Assembly: GCA_002497765.1 (NCBI GenBank)
Contig: DAET01000032.1
Location: 1-11,816 of the forward strand
Source of the DNA: Euryarchaeota archaeon UBA486
GTDB lineage: Archaea > Thermoplasmatota > Poseidoniia > Poseidoniales > Poseidoniaceae
Direction: 5' to 3'
DNA length: 11,816 nucleotides
Shown one piece after another: positions 1 to 6,602 of this stretch. A model generated the notes under the pieces. That model ran no database searches. It had not been told where the DNA came from and worked only from the letters and a program-made list of their open reading frames with translations. Within the stretch, counting starts at the first letter, position 1, and each line of letters opens with the position of its first letter. Made by a program: the position numbers and the translations under genes.

Positions 1-72
1 CCAGAAGGTGGACCAGATGGAGGTCCCGAGGGGGGACCACTCGGGGGGCCAGAGGGTGGACCGGACGGTGGT
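1..72 (-). repeat. Degenerate 12-bp tandem repeat encoding PPSG
   Basis: Six 12-bp units in a row (first unit on the plus strand ccagaaggtgga) encode Pro-Pro-Ser-Gly repeatedly on the minus strand. The units differ mostly at third codon positions, so the peptide is kept while the DNA has drifted. The array continues to the window edge and its full copy number is unknown. It gives a flexible, probably extended linker in the protein that contains it. Confidence 0.8.
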
Positions 73-863
73 TTGGGAGCCGCCGTGGGGGGGACGGGCG
101 GGGGGGATGATGCTGGTGGTTCCGGGGTGGTTTCTGTCGCTTCCGACACCGGCGTCAACGGCGTGAGGAGGGGGTCGGCTGCGGGTTCGGACGTTGATGG
201 CGCTTCTGCGGCAGGCGGTGTAAGCGGCGTCAAGGGCGTGGGTTCTGCCGGGGCGCTGGGTGCTTCAAGCGGCGTCAGCGGAGCTGGTTCAGGTGAGGAG
301 GTGGCCCACGGGGGCGTTCGTGGCCCGTCGTCCTCTTCGGCGGCGTCGCCTCGCAGCACCTTCGTGCCGCCACCTTCCATGTTTTCACCGACGTAGGAAG
401 TCATCACCACGGACGAGGCATCAATGATGCCGCGCTCTTCCGTGTTCCCGAAATCCCCCAAGTGGTTGTCAAAGGCACCGCTGAACAAACTCGAGCCAAT
501 GGCGTTGCCGAGCACGCGCCCCTTTTTAGCCGCATACTCAAAATCGGCTTCGTAAGGGCCGAGTTTCATGGCTTGACCGCCACCGTTGAACTCAAACGTC
601 CATGTGCCCGAGTGAATGTGGGCTTCAAACTTGAATTGACGGGTGAGGCCGGGTCCGATGGAACTGATGCCTTCGGTGGCTTCGTAGCGGGTGCCCTTGG
701 CGTCGACGATGGCTGCTTGCAAGCCCCCGATGGGGATGGAGGACTCATTGACCACGTCAACCACGACTTGAATGATGTCTTCATCGTCATCGTCGATTTC
801 CATCTTAACCGACGTCAAATGGGCGTTCAAGGAACCTGCACGGGCGCTGTGGTCATCACTCAC
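1..863 (-). CDS. Hypothetical beta-rich protein with long Pro-rich PPSG-repeat tail (C-terminus off window)
   Basis: Reading the minus strand from a GTG at 863-861 gives 287 uninterrupted codons to the window edge; an in-frame TGA lies three codons upstream of the GTG, and GGTGAG precedes it as a possible ribosome site. An ATG at 803-801 (residue 21) is the alternative start. Residues about 17-112 alternate hydrophobic and polar residues like a beta-sandwich, with the segments IIQVVVDVV (30-38) and GTWTFEFNGGG (86-96) and then LGPYEADF (101-108). Residues 113-170 are Gly-rich and mixed. From about 172 the chain is Pro/Ala/Thr-rich with TPLTP motifs and ends in repeated PPSG. No signal peptide is visible. 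It is third in a minus-strand run after the helicase and RDD genes, 64 nt below the RDD stop. I do not recognise the family. The out-of-window C-terminus may carry another domain. Regular codon structure and the intact frame make the gene itself likely. Confidence 0.75.
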   Translation of the reverse strand, partial: MSDDHSARAGSLNAHLTSVKMEIDDDDEDIIQVVVDVVNESSIPIGGLQAAIVDAKGTRYEATEGISSIGPGLTRQFKFEAHIHSGTWTFEFNGGGQAMKLGPYEADFEYAAKKGRVLGNAIGSSLFSGAFDNHLGDFGNTEERGIIDASSVVMTSYVGENMEGGGTKVLRGDAAEEDDGPRTPPWATSSPEPAPLTPLEAPSAPAEPTPLTPLTPPAAEAPSTSEPAADPLLTPLTPVSEATETTPEPPASSPPPVPPTAAPKPPSGPPSGPPSGPPSGPPSGPPS

Positions 864-927
864 TTGGGCTCACCGGTTCCAACTGAACGGTGGCATTACT
901 TCAATGGCTTGCCCTTTCGGGTTGCCA

Positions 928-1491
928 TCAACGCAATCGCAGGCGTGTCTCAGATGGCAGCGACCAGTCGACCGCGGCAACCGTGTGGTGCTTGCGGTCA
1001 ACGGCCGTGCGATACTCGGCCTCGGTGGAACCGGCACTGTACGTGTCGCGCAGACCAAAGTAGAGCCATCCGATGAAGGGGATGATGTAGATCATCTTGG
1101 CCACGGCACGTGGTCCCCAGTGGTGTTGTTCGAGCACGGTGCCGTTGTCGTGGACGATGGCGATGCGAAAGCCTCGCTGGCCGAGGGAACGACCAATGGT
1201 TTGGCCGGTGTACTTGAAGTAGAGATAAAACGCCGCACAGAAGACGAACCAGTTCATGAAAAATTCAGCCGTATAACGCCCGCCCTCGGTCAGAAGTTCG
1301 TAATTGAACAGGCCCTCGAGAAGTCGGAAATTGGTAAAGAAGCCGAGCACGATGCTGATGAGCATCATGTCGAGCATGAAGGCAAGCACGCGCTTCCACG
1401 ACGGGGCGATGAGCATGCCTTCGGGGGCAGTACCGATGATGTTCTGCGCCAGCGTTCCGCCCTTGACGATGGTCACCGGGTCCTCGGCCAT
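928..1491 (-). CDS. RDD family integral membrane protein
   Basis: This 187-residue protein has three predicted membrane segments, about residues 34-54, 75-94 and 128-146. The first carries the family's Arg and Asp in SWKRVLAFMLD (R34, D41), and the second is followed by GQTIGRSLGQRGFRIAI (96-112), which matches the family's conserved G-Q-T-x-G-(K/R) loop. RDD proteins are membrane proteins of mostly unknown role; a few have been linked to ion or sodium/proton transport. The last 40 residues are polar and longer than the usual RDD ending. The ATG at 1491 is chosen because GGGGAAGG lies 12 nt upstream (1504-1511). It starts 45 nt after the helicase stop and is followed after 64 nt by the Pro-rich protein gene, so the three are probably co-transcribed. 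Family assignment is firm, function open. Confidence 0.85.
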   Translation of the reverse strand: MAEDPVTIVKGGTLAQNIIGTAPEGMLIAPSWKRVLAFMLDMMLISIVLGFFTNFRLLEGLFNYELLTEGGRYTAEFFMNWFVFCAAFYLYFKYTGQTIGRSLGQRGFRIAIVHDNGTVLEQHHWGPRAVAKMIYIIPFIGWLYFGLRDTYSAGSTEAEYRTAVDRKHHTVAAVDWSLPSETRLRLR

Positions 1492-1503
1492 GCAACGGCT
1501 ACG

Positions 1504-1516
1504 CCTTCCCCTTTGT
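1504..1516 (-). promoter_or_regulatory. Purine-rich ribosome-binding-like motif before the RDD gene
   Basis: On the minus strand this reads ACAAAGGGGAAGG, ending 12 nt before the RDD start codon. The spacing is longer than usual for a Shine-Dalgarno site. A nearly identical string, ACAAAGGGAAGG, lies before the GH1 start (7959-7970). Confidence 0.4.
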
Positions 1517-1536
1517 CAAATGGCGCGTTGGGCCCA

Positions 1537-3552
1537 TCACGAACTGTGGGTGACGTGCCAGGCGAACAGTTGGTGTTCATCGACCCAGTCGAGGTATGAC
1601 TTCCATGTTCCGTCATGACGCAGCGTGGTCGGATGACCCAGAAGAATGAGCCCGCGCTTTGCACGCGTGATGGCGACATTGAGGCGACGGTAATCGGCCA
1701 AGAATCCGACCTCGCCACGCTCGTTTGCTCGAACGGTGGAGAAGACAATGACTTCTTTTTCTCGACCCTGGTACCCGTCAACGCTCTTGATTTCCAAGCC
1801 GTGGTAGGGTTGACCCGGTTCACGCCCACCGGCCGCTTCAAAGAGACGAATCAGTTCACGCACCTGCCCGTTGTAGGGGGAAATCACCCCGATGTCGTCG
1901 GGTTGGAGGTCGCCCATGGCGAGCAAATCGTTCACCACGCTCAGCACCTTGGCGGCTTCGTCGCGATTGGACCGACTCTTTCCCTCCTCATCGGTTTCTT
2001 CCACGCCCTCCACCGGCACGAAGGCCATGGGGCGGTCCCAGTCCGGCCACAGGAAACCCGCGGGTGGTGGTCGCTCGTCTGAAGTGCAACCGTCTTCGAG
2101 TCGGTTTTCGTAAAATCGGGCGCTGGGGAATTCACGAAGGATGGGGTGCATCCGGTATTGGGTCGTGAGCATGTTGGACGACAACCCGCAGGCGATAAGG
2201 CGGTCAAACAGTGAACGGTTGAGCCCACCTTGTTCGGCTCGGCGACTCAACACCGTGGGCGGAAGTTGCTGGTGATCACCGACCAAAATCAGCTGCCGGC
2301 AACCTTTGACGATGGGGACCAACGCGCTGGGCTCGGTGGCTTGGGTCGCTTCGTCCATGAGCACGATGGGAAACTTCCTCGACGACAACAAGCGATGACC
2401 GCACCCGATGGTCGTCGCACAGATCACTTCGGCTTCATCGAGGACGCTCGCCGTCATGGCGTCCTCCATGCGTCGAATTTCCTTCTGGTTGATGTTGATG
2501 TCCCGATGCATGAGGCCTTTTTCTTTGCCTCGGAGGGAGGGCAGGGCCTTGCGAAGTTCGCGCTGCTCGTCCTGGAGAAAGGCCAACTCCTCTTGCATCG
2601 GATGGTTTTCCAGAACCGCATCGAGGGTGGCCGATCGCAAATGTTCGCGAACTTTGACCGGTCGGCCAATGCGGAGGGCTTTGACGCCCAACTCAAGCAA
2701 ACCTTCGAGGAGGTTGTCAACGGCCACGTTGGACTCCGCGGTCGCGAGCAACGGTCCGCTGCCCTGCTGAGCAAAGTGGTGGAGCAGGTGGGTGGCCGTG
2801 GTGGTTTTCCCGGTCCCCGGTGGGCCCTGAATCAGTGTCAAGCGGCGAGTCAGGGCAGCCTCAATCGCCGCCTGTTGGGAGGTGTTGAGATGCTGGTGGT
2901 TCGGGAGTGGCCCGCGTTGGATTCGCTTCCCACGGATGTCCGGGGAGAGTTCAGCGCTTTGGTTGATGTCAAGGACGTTCCCGAGGATGAGTTCACGAAG
3001 CACCGTCCCGCCATCGCCTTCGGTGGAATGGAAGGCCACGAGGGCTTCGTGCATGCGGTCGTGAGCGACTCGGTTAGCGCCTCGGTCAAGTCGCCAGCCG
3101 CCTTTCCGGACATCACGTGGTCGTTCACTGACCACCACGCGAATCCGGGTGGGTCCTCGGTCGAGCACGACCCCTTCAACCACCTTCTCGCCCCACGGGC
3201 GGGAGCGCGAAATGAGCACGATATCGCCGTGGGAAAAACGATGCTCGGGGAGGCGCCCGCTGTCTTGGGCCTCGAAAACCACGATGTCTTCGCCGAAGAA
3301 ACGGCCTTGGATGCGTGCCTTGAGGTCAAACAGCGACACGCCCGCCATCAGCAAGCGTTGCTTGGACCAACTCTTCCATCGTTCTTCCACCAGTTGGGTC
3401 TCGTCGTCCAACTCCTGCTTGATGAGGTCCGTCATCGTCGAAAAGTGGTCTTGGCTTCTCCGCCAGCGGTCGGGAGCAGGTTCGCCTTTGACCTGGGGCA
3501 ACTCAGGATCGCTGGCGCTGTTCATGCGCTTGACCGAGCCCTTTCGCGCCAT
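1537..3552 (-). CDS. IGHMBP2/SMUBP-2-like superfamily 1 (Upf1-type) DNA/RNA helicase
   Basis: A 671-residue ATP-dependent helicase with all core motifs intact: Q-motif glutamine near 226, Walker A GPPGTGKT (243-250), motif Ia ATAESNVAVDNLL (270-282), motif II DEAT (400-403), motif III GDHQQLPP (425-432), motif IV QYRMHP (465-470), motif V VDGYQGREKEV (591-601) and motif VI RRLNVAITRAKRG (622-634). Residues about 40-215 fit the beta-barrel and stalk region found before the helicase core in IGHMBP2-type enzymes, which unwind 5' to 3' on DNA or RNA; this class is common in archaea and eukaryotes. The chain ends soon after motif VI, with no R3H or zinc-finger tail. The ATG at 3552 is used; residue 10 is an alternative Met. 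It heads a minus-strand run with the RDD and Pro-rich genes and diverges from the zinc-ribbon gene. Its biological role (repair, translation or RNA turnover) cannot be told from sequence. Confidence 0.92.
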   Translation of the reverse strand: MARKGSVKRMNSASDPELPQVKGEPAPDRWRRSQDHFSTMTDLIKQELDDETQLVEERWKSWSKQRLLMAGVSLFDLKARIQGRFFGEDIVVFEAQDSGRLPEHRFSHGDIVLISRSRPWGEKVVEGVVLDRGPTRIRVVVSERPRDVRKGGWRLDRGANRVAHDRMHEALVAFHSTEGDGGTVLRELILGNVLDINQSAELSPDIRGKRIQRGPLPNHQHLNTSQQAAIEAALTRRLTLIQGPPGTGKTTTATHLLHHFAQQGSGPLLATAESNVAVDNLLEGLLELGVKALRIGRPVKVREHLRSATLDAVLENHPMQEELAFLQDEQRELRKALPSLRGKEKGLMHRDININQKEIRRMEDAMTASVLDEAEVICATTIGCGHRLLSSRKFPIVLMDEATQATEPSALVPIVKGCRQLILVGDHQQLPPTVLSRRAEQGGLNRSLFDRLIACGLSSNMLTTQYRMHPILREFPSARFYENRLEDGCTSDERPPPAGFLWPDWDRPMAFVPVEGVEETDEEGKSRSNRDEAAKVLSVVNDLLAMGDLQPDDIGVISPYNGQVRELIRLFEAAGGREPGQPYHGLEIKSVDGYQGREKEVIVFSTVRANERGEVGFLADYRRLNVAITRAKRGLILLGHPTTLRHDGTWKSYLDWVDEHQLFAWHVTHSS

Positions 3553-3628
3553 GTTTCAACCACGGGTTGGCCCCTCATCATCGTATGGATGAAGATTGAA
3601 GCGATTCCCGAGCGACAAACCCTCAGTC

Positions 3629-3634
3629 TTAAAC
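3629..3634 (+). promoter_or_regulatory. Possible archaeal TATA-like box in the divergent helicase/zinc-ribbon interval
   Basis: TTAAAC lies 33-38 nt before the zinc-ribbon ATG, in the most AT-rich part of the 114-nt divergent gap (3553-3666). An archaeal TATA box sits about 26 nt before the start site, so this would give a leader of roughly 10 nt. On the other strand the overlapping TTTAAG is about 80 nt before the helicase ATG and could serve that gene with a longer leader. Based on position and composition only. Confidence 0.3.
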
Positions 3635-3666
3635 AGAGAATCCACGGCCCACAACCGGGCGAGTTC

Positions 3667-4839
3667 ATGTTTGGTCGCAAGAAAAAGGACGCTGACGTCG
3701 TTGGCGTTTCCTGTCCTTATTGTGGCGTGAACAACCCACTTGGCTCGGAGCAATGCGAGCAGTGCTACTATTCGCTGAACAAGTCAGCCCGGGATCAGCC
3801 GATGGCCGAGCCCTCCTCCACCAACGACGAAATCATGAGTCTCCTGCTGGGCGACAACGAAGAGGAAGAAGACACCGGGCCGGTGGTGGAAGCCGTGCTG
3901 TCCCTCGACGACGTGACGGTCGAGGTCGACCAGTACAGCATCACCGAAACCGAACATGACGAGGAAGGTGAACCCGTCCCCGAATCCTTTGAGTTCATCG
4001 GCAGCCAAGGCCCCACGCTCTCCTCAACCGTGGCCTCGCAAGAACCTACTGAAGTCGAGTTGACGGTTGAAGACGCCCCGAAAACCTACGTTGAATTTGA
4101 TTTGGGCAACGTTGACCCACTGGCCGAAGTGGCCGAACCGGTCCACACCGGTCGAGGTGGCCTGTACTCACCCACGGTTGAAGCGCCCAAAGACGACGAT
4201 TTGCTCGGTGAAGTGGGTCCTGCACCCAACGCCACCCCTGACCTGCCCGGCCTCGCCTCGCAAGCACCGCCTCAAGGCGCCAGTTTGGCCCAAGCCATGG
4301 CGACCGAAACACCCGACCTTCCTGACCTCCCCGAAGAGGTTCCTATCAGTCAAACCCCAACCGCTTCTCAACCGATGGCCGCAGACGTTGCCGTCTCCGT
4401 GCCAGCCACCTCTGCGGCAGCATCCCCTGCCCCTTCGCAGTCCGCTGATATTGCAACCCCAGAGACACCGGACCTTCCCGACCTCCCTGGGGACGAGCCA
4501 GCGACAGCTGAAGTGGCCGAACCCGCACCACCCGAGACCGAGCAGCGCCAACGCATCTGGCCTTGGCCCAAGGGCGAGGTTTGGACACCGACGCAGGTGT
4601 ACCAAGAAGTGGTCGGCGCCATGGAGCACGTCAAGCACGGACGCATGGAAGCAGCCGCCAACGCCCTCGACCAGCTTGGCCCGCATCTCGAAGACCATCT
4701 CGACATGCTGCTCCACGTCTCGGTGTTGATGCAGCATCTGGGGCGGCACGAGCACATGAAGTGGACCCTTGACATGGCGGCTTACGTTCATCCAACCGAC
4801 CCACACGTTCAACAAGCAAGGGCTCAACTTTTGACATGA
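3667..4839 (+). CDS. Zinc-ribbon protein with acidic DLP-repeat linker and C-terminal helical (TPR-like) region
   Basis: A 390-residue soluble protein in three parts. Residues 1-40 hold a basic start (FGRKKK) and a single four-cysteine zinc ribbon, CPYC (16-19) and CEQC (30-33). Residues 41-300 are low-complexity, rich in Asp/Glu/Pro/Ala/Thr, with repeated TPDLPxL motifs near 190, 215 and 267. Residues about 306-388 are predicted helical, with a helix-turn-helix spacing like one or two TPR repeats (MEHVKHGRMEAAANALDQLG at 319-338). I know no function; such architecture suggests an adaptor that binds a partner through the ribbon and the helices. The frame stays open far upstream across the helicase gene, so the start rests on the typical zinc-ribbon N-terminus; an in-frame ATG at 3589 is the alternative. 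It is 9 nt upstream of the GNAT gene and probably co-transcribed with it. Confidence 0.8.
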   Translation: MFGRKKKDADVVGVSCPYCGVNNPLGSEQCEQCYYSLNKSARDQPMAEPSSTNDEIMSLLLGDNEEEEDTGPVVEAVLSLDDVTVEVDQYSITETEHDEEGEPVPESFEFIGSQGPTLSSTVASQEPTEVELTVEDAPKTYVEFDLGNVDPLAEVAEPVHTGRGGLYSPTVEAPKDDDLLGEVGPAPNATPDLPGLASQAPPQGASLAQAMATETPDLPDLPEEVPISQTPTASQPMAADVAVSVPATSAAASPAPSQSADIATPETPDLPDLPGDEPATAEVAEPAPPETEQRQRIWPWPKGEVWTPTQVYQEVVGAMEHVKHGRMEAAANALDQLGPHLEDHLDMLLHVSVLMQHLGRHEHMKWTLDMAAYVHPTDPHVQQARAQLLT

Positions 4840-4848
4840 GGGACAGCC

Positions 4849-5418
4849 ATGGTTGAGACGCCGGAACTTCGGGTCAACGACGGCATCGTCCTCCGTCCAG
4901 CGACCAACGCCGTGCTGGTGTCCATGTTTGAAGCGTACCAGGAGGATGCGGAAGCGGCCCAAACCGCCCTGCCCTGGCTCGACCCGAACGACGATGTCCG
5001 TCGACAACTCAGGGATATGCTCTACGACATTGAAGCGCAAGCAGGGACAGACCAATTGCACTTCTGGTCCATTCACGATGTCCGGTCCGAGGCCTTCGTC
5101 GGCCTTGTGGGCCTCGGTGACGAACTCCAATCGCTTCACGCCGACTTCAACTTGGGCTACTGGGTGTGTCGCGCGTATCGCCGCCAGTCGATTGCATCAG
5201 CGTGTGTTGACACCATCTTTTCCTGGCTAAACCAGCGGGCGAACGCCACCACCGTCGAAATCGCCGTCCATCCTCACAACGAGGCAGGTCTGGCGACGGC
5301 CAGCGCCATCTGCGGACGGTGGAATGGCGAGCGGCTCGCAGAGTTCATCGGCATTGAGTTCAACGAGCGAACGGTGCCCCATCACCTCCATTTGGTTGAC
5401 TTGGGCCCGGAGGCCTGA
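4849..5418 (+). CDS. GNAT family (RimJ/RimL-like) N-acetyltransferase
   Basis: A 189-residue protein with the RimJ/RimL-type GNAT pattern: a start of the IVLRPAT type (13-19), the central strand FVGLVGLG (83-90), NLGYWVCRAYRRQ (101-113) leading into the acetyl-CoA loop and helix, and VEIAVHPHNEAGLATASAICG (136-156) in place of the common 'v-x-p-x-N-x-x-S' motif. The family transfers acetyl from acetyl-CoA to amino groups of proteins, amino sugars or small molecules. The acetyl-CoA loop reads RRQSIAS (111-117) where Gly is usual in the Q/R-x-x-G-x-G/A motif, so cofactor binding may be altered. TGAGGG just upstream of the ATG can serve as a ribosome site. It lies 9 nt after the zinc-ribbon gene and only 1 nt before the deacetylase gene, so translational coupling is likely. 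Substrate unknown; the deacetylase neighbour hints at an amino sugar, which is inference. Confidence 0.8.
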   Translation: MVETPELRVNDGIVLRPATNAVLVSMFEAYQEDAEAAQTALPWLDPNDDVRRQLRDMLYDIEAQAGTDQLHFWSIHDVRSEAFVGLVGLGDELQSLHADFNLGYWVCRAYRRQSIASACVDTIFSWLNQRANATTVEIAVHPHNEAGLATASAICGRWNGERLAEFIGIEFNERTVPHHLHLVDLGPEA

Positions 5419-5419
5419 C

Positions 5420-6199
5420 ATGCCAACATGGATGACCGTCGACACCGACGACCTGAGGCATTTGCCGAAGCATCAAGGTCACCCTACCCGAAGCATGCAT
5501 CCGTTCACGGCGCCGAGGGACGAACTTTCGCCTGATTTTCAACAAGGATGGACCGGATTCGTGGATTGGATGGCTTCCCACCAAGGTGCCGTCACCCTGT
5601 TTGTGATCACCGACCTGCTGGAGAACCCTGATTTTGCAGGCGCCCTCCAGCACGCACTGGAAGCCTTTCCGGGTCGTCTGACCGTTGGCTGTCACGGCCA
5701 CACGCACCGTTCATGGTCTGCATGGGGCGAAGACGTCGAAGGATTTCGAACGATGCTGCAGACCTCGACCGCCTTGCTCAAGACCCATGCTGGGCCCGGG
5801 TTTCGACCGTACTTTCGCGCCCCGAACGGCTACATTGCGCCGTGGATGGCAACCGTGCTTGCGGAGGCCGGCTACCTTGTTGACAGCTCGGTGAACCCCT
5901 CGTGGCTGGTCAAATCCAAAGCCGGCGGTTCCACGTGGAATAGCGTTGTTGATGCAATGGAAAAGGCCGGCGTGGTGGAACGGTCGTGGCTCACCCGCCG
6001 GACGCTGCCCGTCAACGGCCCGGCGCTGTTCAAGTTCCCGCTTTCACTCAACGCCAAGCCCGCCTGGAGGCGGGCCCCGCCCCTCCTCTCTCCCGACCAA
6101 CTGACTGACGTGGAGGACCCAAAACAGGCCGTCACCACGCTCTACTGCCACGTGCTTGATTTCGCCCGGAACGCCGGAACGTGGCGGCCCCCTCTTTGA
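5420..6199 (+). CDS. Polysaccharide deacetylase (NodB homology, CE4-like) family protein
   Basis: A 259-residue protein with the NodB-fold motifs in order: TVDTDD (6-11, motif 1 with the base and metal aspartates), GCHGHTH (90-96, motif 2 with metal His92 and His96 in HxxxH), FRAPNGY (132-138, motif 3), the D-x-S region near VDSSVN (154-159) and a late LYCHVLDF (241-248) whose His244 fits the motif 5 histidine. The family removes N- or O-acetyl groups from glycans in a metal-dependent way. No signal peptide or membrane segment is seen, so a cytoplasmic small glycoconjugate is a likelier substrate than wall polymer. The frame extends upstream to 5324 inside the GNAT gene, but that part is unconserved; the ATG at 5420, one base after the GNAT stop, is preferred. 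Substrate unknown. Confidence 0.85.
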   Translation: MPTWMTVDTDDLRHLPKHQGHPTRSMHPFTAPRDELSPDFQQGWTGFVDWMASHQGAVTLFVITDLLENPDFAGALQHALEAFPGRLTVGCHGHTHRSWSAWGEDVEGFRTMLQTSTALLKTHAGPGFRPYFRAPNGYIAPWMATVLAEAGYLVDSSVNPSWLVKSKAGGSTWNSVVDAMEKAGVVERSWLTRRTLPVNGPALFKFPLSLNAKPAWRRAPPLLSPDQLTDVEDPKQAVTTLYCHVLDFARNAGTWRPPL

Positions 6200-6210
6200 G
6201 GCATAGAGCC

Positions 6211-6218
6211 AAGTAAAG
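6211..6218 (+). promoter_or_regulatory. Weak TATA-like box before the cupin gene
   Basis: AAGTAAAG lies in the 38-nt gap after the deacetylase stop, centred about 24 nt before the cupin ATG. That spacing would suit a near-leaderless archaeal transcript. The match is weak, and the cupin could equally be read from the upstream operon. Confidence 0.2.
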
Positions 6219-6237
6219 CCGCCGTCGTGGGTGGACC

Positions 6238-6597
6238 ATGAGCGTCGTGAACTTCACAGAAAAATTCGCCCTCTTTTCCGACCACTGGTCGCCCAAGGTC
6301 ATTGCTGAAATGAACAACTACCAGTTCAAATTGGTAAAAATTCAGGGTGAATTCGTCTGGCACGACCACAGCCACACCGACGAGGTGTTCATCGTCATCG
6401 AAGGCAGCATGAACATCGAGTTTGAAGACCGCACCATCACGCTCAATGCTGGGGAAATGCACGTGGTTCCCAAGGGGACCCGGCACAAGCCCTACGCCGA
6501 ACAAGAATGCAAGGTCATGCTGGTCGAGCCCCGTGGCGTGGTCAACACCGGCGAAGCCGACGGTGAACTCACGGCCGAAAACGACGTGTGGATCTGA
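6238..6597 (+). CDS. Small single-domain cupin protein
   Basis: A 119-residue single cupin barrel. Motif 1 is WHDHSHTDEVFIVIEG (41-56), supplying His42, His44 and Glu49, and motif 2 is GEMHVVPKGTRHKP (72-85), supplying His83; together these are the usual 3-His-1-Glu metal site, so a metal-bound fold is expected. His46 is an extra histidine nearby. Proteins of this size and pattern are often annotated as cupin-2 or mannose-6-phosphate-isomerase-like, and their chemistry (isomerase, dioxygenase, ligand binding) varies, so no reaction is assigned. It begins 38 nt after the deacetylase gene on the same strand and ends 5 nt before the stop of the convergent GH1 gene, leaving no room for a separate terminator. 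A sugar-related role would suit the neighbours but is inference. Confidence 0.85.
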   Translation: MSVVNFTEKFALFSDHWSPKVIAEMNNYQFKLVKIQGEFVWHDHSHTDEVFIVIEGSMNIEFEDRTITLNAGEMHVVPKGTRHKPYAEQECKVMLVEPRGVVNTGEADGELTAENDVWI

Positions 6598-6602
6598 GCC
6601 GC

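Noticed and set aside
1..72. CRISPR or satellite array at the left edge
   Set aside because: The 12-bp units have no spacers and drift mainly at third codon positions in a continuing reading frame, so it is a coding repeat.
73..1599. Plus-strand frames at 73-396, 462-1076 and 772-1599
   Set aside because: They oppose the Pro-rich and RDD genes on the minus strand. The first is merely the Gly/Ser/Val antisense of the Pro-rich tail.
2230..3666. Long open frame on the plus strand upstream of and in frame with the zinc-ribbon gene, giving an 869-residue reading
   Set aside because: It is antisense to the helicase, whose every motif is intact. The translated part has no recognisable domain, and openness in this frame is common in GC-rich genes. 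The zinc-ribbon start at 3667 explains the real part.
4168..5139. 323-residue minus-strand frame across the zinc-ribbon and GNAT genes
   Set aside because: His/Arg/Gly-rich translation without domain features, opposite two well-supported genes; a codon-bias shadow.
6058..6075. Perfect GCCCGCC-TGGA-GGCGGGC hairpin
   Set aside because: It lies inside the deacetylase coding region about 120 nt before its stop, encodes KPAWRRA, and no T run follows; likely a chance of GC-rich codons.
3667..6597. A defence system formed by the zinc-ribbon, GNAT, deacetylase and cupin genes beside the helicase
   Set aside because: No nuclease, toxin, reverse transcriptase, or nucleotide-signalling domain is present, and the helicase is of the housekeeping IGHMBP2 class and divergently oriented.
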